Shown piece after piece: positions 45,433-54,710 of a stretch of 64,000 nt of DNA. The notes below the pieces were generated by a model. It was given only the letters and a program-made list of their open reading frames with translations. It searched no databases and was not told where the DNA came from. Made by a program: the position numbers and the translations under genes. The number at the start of each line of letters is the position of its first letter. Positions within the stretch are counted from its first letter, which is position 1. The stretch lies in NCBI RefSeq assembly GCF_014195635.1, contig NZ_JACICC010000005.1:1-64000 (forward strand). The letters are read 5' to 3'. The DNA comes from Pseudochelatococcus contaminans (GTDB lineage: Bacteria > Pseudomonadota > Alphaproteobacteria > Rhizobiales > Beijerinckiaceae).

Positions 45433-46464
45433 TTACCCCTCCTCGACAATCTGAGCGCGGAGATCGGCATAATAGGTGACCAGATCCAGGTGACCCTCTT
45501 CATTGCTTTTCCGCAGGATCACTCTTTCTTCCCGCGCCTGACTTGGCGTCATACCGAAACGCGCCCGGAAGGCTCTTAACAATTGATTGCTGCTGGAAAA
45601 ACCAAACCTATAGCTGATTTCCGTGATGGAAAGGGCAGCCGCGTCCTTGCGCGTCAGTTCGACAAACGCAGCGTCTAACCGTTTGTCACGAAGGACTTTC
45701 GCTATACCGCCATCATCGGCAAATGTCCGATACAAATGAGAGCGAGAGACGTGAAAACGGCTCACGATGAATTCCGGCGATAACTCCGGCAGATTGAGGT
45801 TTTGATCTATAAAAGCAAGGATTCGCTGCCGAAGCGCGAGCTTCAGCACGGAATTTCCTGCAAGATCATCCAAGGCATCTTCTTTCAGGGCGGCCACTAT
45901 CAGTGTCACAGCGGCCTCATGCGTGGCATCGGCCTGCATTGGCGATAGCTGACCGCCAACAGAATACAGGCCTCTCAGATAGCCCGTCACCAGCTTGGTC
46001 ACGGGCCACTCCCTTCTGAGGATCAGACCATGCAAATTCTTGCCATTCATGGCTTTTTCAAGCGGTTGTCGCGGAATATAGAAACTAAGGCGCGAGCCGG
46101 CCGTCGCCTGATTGCGAAATGTCTGGGTCAGGTCCATGATCACGATATCTCCGGGACGAATGGAAACATCGAGGCCATTGAAATCACCCGTCAGCGATCC
46201 GCCGGTCATGATCTGCACAAGATAGTTGTCAAGCCCGCTTTGCAGAACCGTGCGGCGATCTCTGACGTATATCTTCCTGCTGAATTTTGAATACGCCAAG
46301 CCTATTGAGCCGATTGGACGCGCTATAAGCGTACCTTCAGTTGATATTACTTCATCATCTGGATATGGCATCGCATCAAAAAGTGGCTTCGTAGCCTCTC
46401 GCCATAAATCAGCACGCCGATCAACATCAACCAGATCGGTTGAAATAAAAATATCGCCCGCCAT
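45433..46464 (-). CDS. AraC-family regulator
   Basis: Transcription factor of 343 residues. The N-terminal two thirds resemble the AraC-binding-like domain (RPGDIVIMDLTQTFRNQA). The C-terminal double helix-turn-helix runs from about residue 225 (FHVSRSHLYRTFADDGG, then ISYRFGFSSSNQLLRAFRARFGMTPSQ). I choose ATG 46464 because GGAGG precedes it by six bases. It lies upstream of the autotransporter on the same strand and may control it. The extreme AT-rich region before its start suggests silencing by nucleoid proteins. Confidence 0.88.
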   Translation of the reverse strand: MAGDIFISTDLVDVDRRADLWREATKPLFDAMPYPDDEVISTEGTLIARPIGSIGLAYSKFSRKIYVRDRRTVLQSGLDNYLVQIMTGGSLTGDFNGLDVSIRPGDIVIMDLTQTFRNQATAGSRLSFYIPRQPLEKAMNGKNLHGLILRREWPVTKLVTGYLRGLYSVGGQLSPMQADATHEAAVTLIVAALKEDALDDLAGNSVLKLALRQRILAFIDQNLNLPELSPEFIVSRFHVSRSHLYRTFADDGGIAKVLRDKRLDAAFVELTRKDAAALSITEISYRFGFSSSNQLLRAFRARFGMTPSQAREERVILRKSNEEGHLDLVTYYADLRAQIVEEG

Positions 46465-47369
46465 CAAAACCTCCACTTGAAAATATATTAACTATAACAT
46501 GACCCCAAATAAAAGAAAATATTTTTGCATTTTTCAAAGAAAAACATAACAGTATTTTTGATATATACAAAATATATAATATTTTTTCATATTTATATAA
46601 AATAAATATTCTTTAATAATATTATGTTATAAATTTTTCAAATAAATAAATAATATATATTTTTATTAATCCAAAATATCAAATACTAAAAACAAATATG
46701 AGAATAAATCTATTAATTATATAACGAACAACATAAGAAATATACACATAATCATGAAATTATATAGCTATAACACGGCATAAATATTCGCATAATTACC
46801 CTATCTTGCATAAATATACTTAGAACGTCTTTAATTTTTCTGTTTTGCAAAATCCGTCGACAATATGTTCTCGAATATAGCAAGGGCATTGTCAGCTATC
46901 TAGCTCGTCCATAAGAGATAATAGCGAGGAAAAAATAAACATGCTTCAGGCGCGCGTCGTCGGCACGGAATAGCCCATTTCCATCAAAGAGCGTCAGAGC
47001 CACTCTTCAACGCCAATTGATACCGGAAGCTATGGAGCGCTCAGTGCAACGGTACGAGGTGTCTTGCTCAGTGTGCTGAGAGCGGTGCTGAGATGATGAG
47101 GCTCTGTTAGCAGGTCACTCCGGCCGAACGACATGCGATCAGGCTGGGCATTACACAGGTTCGCCTCAATGCGATTGATACCAATCCCCGTGCCGCGCTC
47201 CCGTTATGAGTGGCGGGATTACAGCGAGCATTCGGTGATTTCAATCGGTCCGCTCCGCAAGATATTCGATTTTACGAGCTCAGCTATCACGCGATTCAGC
47301 TCATAAAAAATAAATCGAGATTGCTTAAGTCAGACATTCAGCGTGTGAATTTCGCAATATACTTATTCA
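46465..47369. other. Extremely AT-rich gene-free stretch
   Basis: About 900 bases with no supported gene. From 46490 to 46870 the sequence is almost only A and T, unlike the GC-rich genes around it. From 46930 to 47230 composition returns to GC-rich with short, stop-interrupted frames, which may be a degraded gene that I cannot name. One 60-codon frame at 47210-47392 has no recognisable product. Confidence 0.55.
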
Positions 47370-47405
47370 GGTGCCTTCCGTTTTTATTCTAAAACGGAAG
47401 GCACC
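47370..47405. terminator. Perfect stem-loop after acnB
   Basis: Fifteen-base arms GGTGCCTTCCGTTTT and AAAACGGAAGGCACC enclose TATTCT. It lies 48 bases after the acnB stop. The A/T-rich ends are inside the stem, so no separate U-tract is present on either strand. Confidence 0.7.
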
Positions 47406-47453
47406 CGGTTATTGCTTTAAGGCATAGCCTTATCAATCAACATCGATGATCGC

Positions 47454-50243
47454 TCAGTAATGAACTGACAGGGAATCGATCGGGGTCGTTTTGGGCGGTG
47501 CGAACTTGGTCAGGTCGATCCCTTCGACAGCGGTCCGGTATTCTTCCATGCTGGGGGTGCGGCCAAGAATAGCCGACAGCACCACAACCGGGGTCGAGGC
47601 CAGCAGCGACTCGCCCTTCTTCTCGGCAGTATCTTCCACGACGCGGCCCTGGAACAGGCGGGTCGAGGTTGCCAGAACGGTGTCGCCCTTTTCCGCCTTC
47701 TCCTGATTGCCCATGCACAGGTTGCAGCCCGGGCGCTCAAGATAGAGGATGTTTTCATACTCGGTGCGCGCTTGGTTCTTCGGCACGAGATCGTCGAACT
47801 CGAAGCCCGAATACCTTTGCAGGATTTCCCAATCCCCTTCGGCCTTCAGCTCATCGATGATGTTGTAGGTTGGAGCTGCGACGACGAGCGGCGCTTTGAA
47901 CTCCACCTTGCCCTCATTTTTCTCAATGTTGCGCAGCATTTGCGCGACGATCTTCATATCGCCCTTATGCACCATGCACGAACCCACGAAGCCGAGATCC
48001 ACCTTCTTGGTGCCGCCGTAGTATGAAACCGGGCGGATCGTGTCATGGGTGTAACGCCGGGATACATCCGCGTTGTTCACGTCCGGGTCGGCGATCATGG
48101 GCTCGTCGATCAGATCGAGATCGACAACGACTTCCGCGAAATATTTCGCATTCGGATCGGGGGCCAGTGCCGGCCTCTCGCCCGAACGGATTTCCGCAAT
48201 GCGCTTGTCGGCCTTTTCGATCAGGCCGCGCAGGGTCTGGGCGGCATTGTCCATGCCCTTGTCGATCATGATCTGGATGCGGCTTTTCGCGATTTCCAGC
48301 GACTCGATCAAGGTTTCGTCCTGCGAAATGCAGATCGAGGCCTTGGCCTTCATCTCGGCGGTCCAGTCGGTGAAGGTGAACGCCTGATCGGCCAGAAGCG
48401 TGCCGATATGGACCTCGATCACGCGGCCCTGGAATACGTTATCGCCGCATTGCTTGAGCATCTGCGCTTGTGTCGCATGGACAACGTCACGGAAGTCCAT
48501 GTAGCTTTTCATGGTACCCTTAAAGGTCACCTTGACTGACTGCGGGATCGGCATGGTTGCCTCACCGGTGGCCAGCGCCAGCGCGACGGTGCCAGAGTCC
48601 GCGCCGAAGGCAACGCCCTTGGACATGCGGGTGTGGCTGTCGCCGCCGATGATGATCGCCCAGTCATCCACGGTGATGTCGTTCAACACCTTATGGATCA
48701 CGTCGGTCATCGAATGATAAAGGCCCTTGGGATCGCGCGCGGTGATGAGACCGAAGTTGTTCATGAACGCCATGAGCTTCGGAATGTTGGCCTGCGCCTT
48801 CTTGTCCCAGACAGATGCCGTGTGGCAGCCGGACTGATAGGCGCCGTCGACCAAGGGCGAAATGACCGTGGCCGCCATGGCCTCAAGTTCCTGCGCGGTC
48901 ATCAGGCCGGTGGTGTCCTGCGAACCGACGATGTTCACCTTCACACGCACGTCGGAACCGGCGTGCAGCACCTTGCCCGGCGTCACGCCGACGGCGTTGC
49001 GGTTGAAGATCTTCTCCACCGCCGTCAGGCCCTGCCCCTCGATGGCGATTTCCTTGTTCGGCGCGAAAACCGGGGTCGGCTCGACACCGAGGGTTTCGGC
49101 GGCGAAAGTCTGGAGCTTCTTGCCGAAGACGATGGCATAGGAACTGCCGGCCTTCATGAACTCCACCTTCTGCGGCGTGAAAGCGGAAGCTACGTCCACA
49201 AGCTCATTGCCGCCCTCGTCGCGGAGCTTCTTGTTCTTCGCGTCGATTTTCAGAATGGTGCCGGTCTCGACCGAGAATTTCTGTTCAAGGACGGGATTGC
49301 CGTCATTGTTGAGGATCGGCTTACCATCCTCGTCGGTCTTCTTGGTCCAGTTTTTCAGATTGATGCCGATACCGCCAGTCACGTCGACGGTGGTGGCGAA
49401 GATCGGCGAAATTCCGTTGGTGCCGGCGACAATCGGAGCATAATTGACGAAAGGCACATAGGGGCTGGCCTGCTTGCCAGTCCACAGCGCGACGTTGTTC
49501 ACGCCGGACATGCGCGACGAGCCGACGCCCATCGTGCCCTTCTCGGCGATCATCATCACGCGTTTGCCGGGGTGCTGCTTCTGCAGCGCCACGATTTGCT
49601 GCTGCGCTTCCGGCGAGATCATGCACTGGCCGTGCAACTCGCGGTCGGAGCGCGAATGCGCCTGATTACCGGGCGACAGCAGGTCGGTCGAGATATCACC
49701 TTCGGCCGCGATGAAAGTCACCACCTCAATCTCGTCCTCGACATCGGGGAGCTTGGTGAAGAACTCGGCTTTGGCGTAACTTTCCAGAATATCCTTGGCA
49801 ACGGCATTGCCGGCCTTGTAGGCATCGCGCAGGCGGAACAAGTCGGCGTCGTAGAGGAATACCTGCGTTTTCAGCACCTCGCCGGCCTCAGCGGCAATCT
49901 CCGCATCATCGCCAAGAGCGATGTCGAGCAGCACCCTGACCGAGGGACCGCCCTTCATGTGCGAGAGCAATTCGAGTGCAAAAGCCGGAGAAATTTCGGG
50001 AACGACCGTTTCACCGAGGATGATCTTCTTCAAAAAAGCGGCCTTCGCGCCAGCGGCGCTGGTTGTGCCCGGCAGCGTGTTGTAAATGAAGAAGTTCAGG
50101 GCATCCGCCCGGTGCTCGTTACCGGCATCCTCGATCAGCGCAATGATCTCACCAACGAGGCCGCCGTCGTCGATCGGCTTGGGGGCCAGTCCTTGGGTTT
50201 CTCTGCTTTTGATCTCAGCCAGGTAATCCGAGTAAAGGTTCAT
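47454..50243 (-). CDS. acnB: Aconitate hydratase B
   Basis: Iron-sulfur enzyme of the TCA cycle that isomerises citrate and isocitrate; AcnB proteins also handle 2-methylisocitrate. It has 929 residues. The start at ATG 50243 gives MNLYSDYLAEIKSRETQG, matching AcnB N-termini; the frame is open to 50306 but without support. Recognisable blocks are TDLLSPGNQAHSRSD, GSSRMSGVNN, GGDSHTRMSKGVAFGADSG (cluster region) and C-terminal YLERPGCNLCMGNQ, whose two cysteines bind the [4Fe-4S] cluster. AcnB is less usual than AcnA in this class. A 660-base gap precedes it. Confidence 0.95.
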   Translation of the reverse strand: MNLYSDYLAEIKSRETQGLAPKPIDDGGLVGEIIALIEDAGNEHRADALNFFIYNTLPGTTSAAGAKAAFLKKIILGETVVPEISPAFALELLSHMKGGPSVRVLLDIALGDDAEIAAEAGEVLKTQVFLYDADLFRLRDAYKAGNAVAKDILESYAKAEFFTKLPDVEDEIEVVTFIAAEGDISTDLLSPGNQAHSRSDRELHGQCMISPEAQQQIVALQKQHPGKRVMMIAEKGTMGVGSSRMSGVNNVALWTGKQASPYVPFVNYAPIVAGTNGISPIFATTVDVTGGIGINLKNWTKKTDEDGKPILNNDGNPVLEQKFSVETGTILKIDAKNKKLRDEGGNELVDVASAFTPQKVEFMKAGSSYAIVFGKKLQTFAAETLGVEPTPVFAPNKEIAIEGQGLTAVEKIFNRNAVGVTPGKVLHAGSDVRVKVNIVGSQDTTGLMTAQELEAMAATVISPLVDGAYQSGCHTASVWDKKAQANIPKLMAFMNNFGLITARDPKGLYHSMTDVIHKVLNDITVDDWAIIIGGDSHTRMSKGVAFGADSGTVALALATGEATMPIPQSVKVTFKGTMKSYMDFRDVVHATQAQMLKQCGDNVFQGRVIEVHIGTLLADQAFTFTDWTAEMKAKASICISQDETLIESLEIAKSRIQIMIDKGMDNAAQTLRGLIEKADKRIAEIRSGERPALAPDPNAKYFAEVVVDLDLIDEPMIADPDVNNADVSRRYTHDTIRPVSYYGGTKKVDLGFVGSCMVHKGDMKIVAQMLRNIEKNEGKVEFKAPLVVAAPTYNIIDELKAEGDWEILQRYSGFEFDDLVPKNQARTEYENILYLERPGCNLCMGNQEKAEKGDTVLATSTRLFQGRVVEDTAEKKGESLLASTPVVVLSAILGRTPSMEEYRTAVEGIDLTKFAPPKTTPIDSLSVHY

Positions 50244-50904
50244 CGCAATCCCAACATCGTAAAGTGTATGACGCTGAAACGCAGCGCCACGCAGCGGTAT
50301 TGTCAATCGGTCCGGCGCGGCTTGCGTTCAGTTCGATCCATCGATTTGAGCGCAAATCGCCGTTCAATCAAGATCGCCGTACAATCAAATAAACTGGAGC
50401 GCGCTTTCCGACGCCGTCAGAATGTCTGACGCTCCGGTACCTTACGGGCTTCCGAGTACGTCAACCGCAGGCGGCTGGCAAGATACCTTATTTTAGAAAA
50501 AAGTAGTACTGCCGATTCACCATCTTGCGGCGCTCAGGTCGCGAAGCGCCCAATCCTGGCCCTTCCGCCCGCTGATCATCGCGACAAACTCAGCAAAATT
50601 ATCAAGGCCAGAGCCGCGTTTCCGAAGGGGGACTGGCCGGGTCACGCCGCGCTTCGGGCTGCCCACGGAAATCGACATCGACCAGCCTTGATTTCATCAA
50701 AAGTGAGGACGAAATAGCTTACAGCGCCAACAGATGATGAAAAGACGATTCGGGATTTGGCTTGCCTCCCCCGCTGTCGGTCTGTTTTGCAAGCGCAACA
50801 TGCCTTCAAATCGACCCGTCGGTTGAATGCAGGTTGCTATGAAATATGGAAATTAGAGCGCACGTTCTGACTTCGCCGGAACGTCTGGCGCAGGAGCATC
50901 AGCC
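50244..50904. other. Divergent promoter region
   Basis: About 660 bases separate the divergent acnB and ABC-transporter genes. No supported gene is present. Promoters for both are expected here. I see no strong palindromic operator. Confidence 0.45.
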
Positions 50905-52872
50905 ATGTCCGATCAACGCCTTGATCCCGGGGGGACTGCCCGCCCGGAGGATGCTCTTGCTCCCGGAAAACCCACCTCCCAGAAAGCGGACGCCGTACCA
51001 AGCCAGAGTTTTCGTGAAACGCTGCGTGGATTGTGGCCATATCTGTGGCCGCATGATCGCGCTGATCTGCGGCGGCGCGTCTATTTCGGTTTCGTGCTGC
51101 TGCTGGCAGCGAAGATCGTCACCGTTGCCATGCCCTATGGCTTTAAATGGTCCGTCGATGCGCTGACCGGAGAGGTCCAGGGCGATCCGGCAGGGCTGCT
51201 CATGATGGGCGCCGTCTCGCTCACGGTGCTTTACGGCGGCATGCGTGTTGCCATGGCGTTGTTGACGCAATGGCGTGACGGGCTGTTCGCTTCCGTTGCG
51301 ATGAACGCCGTGCGGCGTCTGGCGCTGGAAACCTTCCGGCATATGCACCTTTTGTCGCTTCGGTTTCATCTGGAACGCAAAACTGGCGGCCTGACGCGCG
51401 TATTGGAGCGCGGGCGGGAGGGCATCGAGGAACTGGTGCGCATGTTCGTGCTCAACCTGTTGCCGACCATCCTCGAATTCGCGCTGGTTCTTGGCGTACT
51501 GTGGTGGCAGTTCGACTGGCGCTTTGCCGCCATCGTCTTCGTTATGGTCACGGCTTATCTGGCCTTTACTTACCGAGTGACCGAATGGCGGATCGACATC
51601 CGCCGCCGCATGAACGCTTCCGACAACGAAGCCAACACCAAAGCCATTGACTCGCTATTAAACTATGAAACGGTTAAATACTTTGGCGCGGAGAAGCGCG
51701 AGGCCGAGCGCTATGACACGTCGCTCGCGCGCTATGAAAGCGCCAGCGTTGATACTTATGTGTCGCTGGCTTATCTCAACAGCGGACAGGCCGTGATTTT
51801 CTCTCTCGGCCTCGTTTCGGTGATGATCCTGGCCATCGGCGACGTGCGCTCCGGAAATACGTCCGTGGGGGGCTTCGTCATGGTCAACGCCATGTTGATG
51901 CAGCTCTATTTTCCGCTCAACTTCATGGGCACGCTTTATCGGGAAATCCGCCAGTCGATGATCGATATCGGCGAGATGTTCTCCATCATGGCGCGTGATC
52001 CCGAAGTCAAGGACAAGCCCGGCGCCAGTCCGCTGAAGGTGGAGGCCGGCGAGTTGCGGTTCGATGACGTGGTGTTTGCCTATACGCCTGAGCGCCCTAT
52101 CCTGCGCGGCGTCAGCTTCACCGTGCCGGCTGGCCGCACTGTGGCCGTGGTCGGTCCGTCGGGGGCGGGGAAATCCACGCTGTCACGTCTTATCTTCCGC
52201 TTCTACGAGCCGCAGTCGGGGCGTATTCTCATCGACGGGCAGGACATATCCGAGGTGCAGCAGGAGAGCCTGCGCGATGCCATCGGCATGGTGCCGCAGG
52301 ATACGGTGCTGTTCAACGATACCATCGAGTATAACATCCGCTACGGACGCCCCGATGCGCTGCATGCCGAGGTCGTCGAGGCCGCCCGGCTGGCGCGGAT
52401 CGATACCTTCATTACCTCTCTGCCGCAGGGTTATGATACGCAGGTTGGCGAGCGCGGCCTCAAGCTTTCCGGTGGTGAAAAGCAGCGCGTGGCTATCGCC
52501 CGCACCATCCTGAAGGCACCGCGCATCCTCGTGCTCGACGAGGCAACGTCCGCGCTCGACAGTTTCACCGAGCGCGAGATTCAGCAGGCGCTGGAGAAGG
52601 TTTCAGAGGGGCGCACAACGCTCGTCATCGCGCATCGCCTGTCCACGATCGTCAACGCCGACGAGATTCTCGTCTTCGACCGGGGAACGATCGCCGAAAG
52701 GGGAACCCACCTGCAATTGTTGGCCAAGGGCGGCCTCTATGCAGCACTGTGGAATCGCCAGCGGCAAGTCGATGCCGCGCGAGAAACACTGGCCCTGGAC
52801 GCAGACACGGCTTCTCCGCCGCCGGTTAGTCAGGATGTGCATGAATATGATGAACGGAACGAACGCGTATAA
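50905..52872 (+). CDS. ATM1-type ABC exporter
   Basis: Half-size ABC exporter of 655 residues, probably working as a homodimer. Six membrane helices lie between about 55 and 340, with an NYETVKYFGAEKREAERYD block typical of the ATM1/HMT1 family. The nucleotide-binding domain shows Walker A GPSGAGKST near residue 417, signature LSGGEKQRVAIA near 519 and Walker B ILVLDEATSALD near 542. Relatives export glutathione-linked metals or sulfur species. It is followed by arsC and an MFS gene, which may indicate a metal or metalloid stress group. No N-terminal signal. Confidence 0.9.
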   Translation: MSDQRLDPGGTARPEDALAPGKPTSQKADAVPSQSFRETLRGLWPYLWPHDRADLRRRVYFGFVLLLAAKIVTVAMPYGFKWSVDALTGEVQGDPAGLLMMGAVSLTVLYGGMRVAMALLTQWRDGLFASVAMNAVRRLALETFRHMHLLSLRFHLERKTGGLTRVLERGREGIEELVRMFVLNLLPTILEFALVLGVLWWQFDWRFAAIVFVMVTAYLAFTYRVTEWRIDIRRRMNASDNEANTKAIDSLLNYETVKYFGAEKREAERYDTSLARYESASVDTYVSLAYLNSGQAVIFSLGLVSVMILAIGDVRSGNTSVGGFVMVNAMLMQLYFPLNFMGTLYREIRQSMIDIGEMFSIMARDPEVKDKPGASPLKVEAGELRFDDVVFAYTPERPILRGVSFTVPAGRTVAVVGPSGAGKSTLSRLIFRFYEPQSGRILIDGQDISEVQQESLRDAIGMVPQDTVLFNDTIEYNIRYGRPDALHAEVVEAARLARIDTFITSLPQGYDTQVGERGLKLSGGEKQRVAIARTILKAPRILVLDEATSALDSFTEREIQQALEKVSEGRTTLVIAHRLSTIVNADEILVFDRGTIAERGTHLQLLAKGGLYAALWNRQRQVDAARETLALDADTASPPPVSQDVHEYDERNERV

Positions 52873-52967
52873 CGCATTTGCGGGGACGCCGACATAACGG
52901 ATAAAATGCAGGATGCTTTAAATAAAGCGTCTTGCTGAACGGCGGATGGCATGACCAGGGAGGGGCG

Positions 52968-53375
52968 ATGACGGTCACGATCTATCATAACCCGCGCTGC
53001 GGCACGTCGCGCAACACGCTGGCCATCATCCGGCAGGGCGGCATTGAGCCGGTGATCGTGGAGTACTTGCAAACGCCGCCGACGCGTCAAATGCTGGCGT
53101 GGCTCATTGCCCAATCCGGCTTGACGGTGCGGCAGGCCATCCGCGAAAAAGGCACGCCCTTTGCCGAACTCGGACTGGACGATCCGGCATTGTCAGATGA
53201 CGATCTTCTCGATGCCATGAGCGCGCATCCGGCGCTCATCAATCGGCCGTTTGTCGTCACGCCGCGCGGCGTGCGTTTGTGTCGCGCCGCGGAGGTGGTT
53301 CTCGACATTCTACCCATTGAGCGGGATGGCGGCATTGTTTACAATCCTGATCGCGGGTCTTCAACGGGCGGCTAA
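52968..53375 (+). CDS. arsC: Arsenate reductase, glutaredoxin type
   Basis: Predicted ArsC of 135 residues that reduces arsenate to arsenite using glutaredoxin. The active site is Cys11 in NPRCGTSRNTL. The helical insert (QTPPTRQMLAWLI) and the conserved arginines in INRPFVVTPRGVRLCR correspond to the E. coli plasmid ArsC pattern, so it is more than a generic Spx/YffB relative. ATG 52968 follows an AGGGG ribosome site. No arsR or arsB is next to it; an MFS gene follows by 15 bases. Confidence 0.88.
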   Translation: MTVTIYHNPRCGTSRNTLAIIRQGGIEPVIVEYLQTPPTRQMLAWLIAQSGLTVRQAIREKGTPFAELGLDDPALSDDDLLDAMSAHPALINRPFVVTPRGVRLCRAAEVVLDILPIERDGGIVYNPDRGSSTGG

Positions 53376-53390
53376 TCTCCTGATGAGCAA

Positions 53391-54608
53391 ATGACGATGC
53401 CAGATCCGCAGCAGCAGCCCTCCCCGGCCCGTGTCAGGCCAGCGATCCCGACCACCGTCTGGGCACTTGGCTTTGTCAGCCTGCTGATGGACGTATCGTC
53501 CGAGATGATCCAGACGCTGCTGCCGCTTTATCTGTCGGCTGGCCTTGGCGTTTCGGTTCTTGCAATCGGCTTCATCGAGGGGTTGTCCGTTGCCATTGCG
53601 ACCGCGACCAAGTTTTTCTCCGGCGTACTCGCTGACATCAGCCAACGCAACAAACCGCTTGCCGTGCTGGGATATGGCCTTGGCGCACTGTCGCGGCTGA
53701 TTTTCCCCATTGCCGGAACCGTCGATCTGGTTGTGATGGCCAAGGCTATGGATCGCGTTGGCAAGGGTATCCGTGGTACGCCGCGCGACGCCCTCATCGC
53801 CGCTGTCAGCCCGCCCGACATCCGTGGGGCGAGCTTCGGCTTGAGGAAATCCCTCGATACGGTTGGCGGATTTCTGGGGCCTCTGGTCGCGATTGCGGTG
53901 ATGATGCTGATGGCAGGCGATATTGTCGCTGTTTTCTGGATCGCCGCTATTCCGGCTGCGTTGGCGATCGTGGTTTTGCTTGTTTTCGTGCACGAACCGA
54001 AAACCGCTCAACCCGCCAACCGGCCGCGCTTTCACCTGTCTCAAAGCCTGAAACTGAACCGCGCCGTATGGGCCGTGATCGGCATCGCTGCCCTCATCAT
54101 GCTGGCCCGGTTCAGTGAGGCATTCGTGCTGCTGAAATCGCTCGATGCCGGATTTACGCCGACATGGGTGCCGCTATCCATGGTGATCATGCACGTCGCA
54201 TATGGCTTGACCGCCTATCCCGTCGGACGCCTGTCCGATCGCGTCGGCCGCGATGGACTGTTGATATGCAGCCTGGTTTTTCTGATTGTCGCCCATCTGA
54301 CGCTCGCATTTGCGGATAACGTCGCGCTTTATATTGCCGGGACTGTGCTATGGGGCCTGCACATGGGCTTCTCGCAAGGACTGCTCGGCGCAATGATTGC
54401 TGACACCACGCCAAATGCCTTGAAAGGCAGTGCTTTTGGTACCTTTAATCTGGTTACTGGCGTGGTTGTGCTTGCCGGCAACACAGCCGCTGGCTGGTTT
54501 TGGGAAAGTTATGGATCGGCGATGCCATTCCTGATCGGCGCAACAATATCAGCCGTGGCAATCGTGCTGCTGTGCATCAAGATGCTGCGCGCCGCTCGCT
54601 CAGTATAA
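53391..54608 (+). CDS. MFS transporter
   Basis: Major facilitator protein of 405 residues with 12 hydrophobic helices. The loop 2-3 region reads KFFSGVLADISQRNKPLAVLGYG, and a second conserved block KGIRGTPRDALIAAV, then SFGLRKSLDTVGGFLGPL, marks a broad bacterial subfamily without defined substrate. It follows arsC by 15 bases, so co-expression is likely; export of an arsenic compound is possible but unproven. It ends at a stem-loop shared with mqo. Confidence 0.87.
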   Translation: MTMPDPQQQPSPARVRPAIPTTVWALGFVSLLMDVSSEMIQTLLPLYLSAGLGVSVLAIGFIEGLSVAIATATKFFSGVLADISQRNKPLAVLGYGLGALSRLIFPIAGTVDLVVMAKAMDRVGKGIRGTPRDALIAAVSPPDIRGASFGLRKSLDTVGGFLGPLVAIAVMMLMAGDIVAVFWIAAIPAALAIVVLLVFVHEPKTAQPANRPRFHLSQSLKLNRAVWAVIGIAALIMLARFSEAFVLLKSLDAGFTPTWVPLSMVIMHVAYGLTAYPVGRLSDRVGRDGLLICSLVFLIVAHLTLAFADNVALYIAGTVLWGLHMGFSQGLLGAMIADTTPNALKGSAFGTFNLVTGVVVLAGNTAAGWFWESYGSAMPFLIGATISAVAIVLLCIKMLRAARSV

Positions 54609-54649
54609 CTCTTGATATCTGACAGTTGGATTTTACCGAAAAACAATCA

Positions 54650-54685
54650 AGCTCTTCCTGCATTCAATACAATGCAGGAAGAGCT
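54650..54685 (-). terminator. Terminator between the MFS gene and mqo
   Basis: Fifteen-base perfect arms (AGCTCTTCCTGCATT and complement) enclose CAATAC. On the minus strand the stem is followed by TTGATTGTTTTT, fitting an intrinsic terminator for mqo. It may also stop the convergent MFS transcript. Confidence 0.8.
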
Positions 54686-54710
54686 ATGTCTTGATGTCAG
54701 AGCGCGGATA

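Noticed and set aside
47210-47392. A 60-codon frame ending near the acnB stem-loop
   Set aside because: No ribosome site or family resemblance, and it runs into the left arm of the stem-loop.
48633-50429. A 598-codon frame antisense to acnB
   Set aside because: No domain is recognised and acnB on the other strand is unmistakable.
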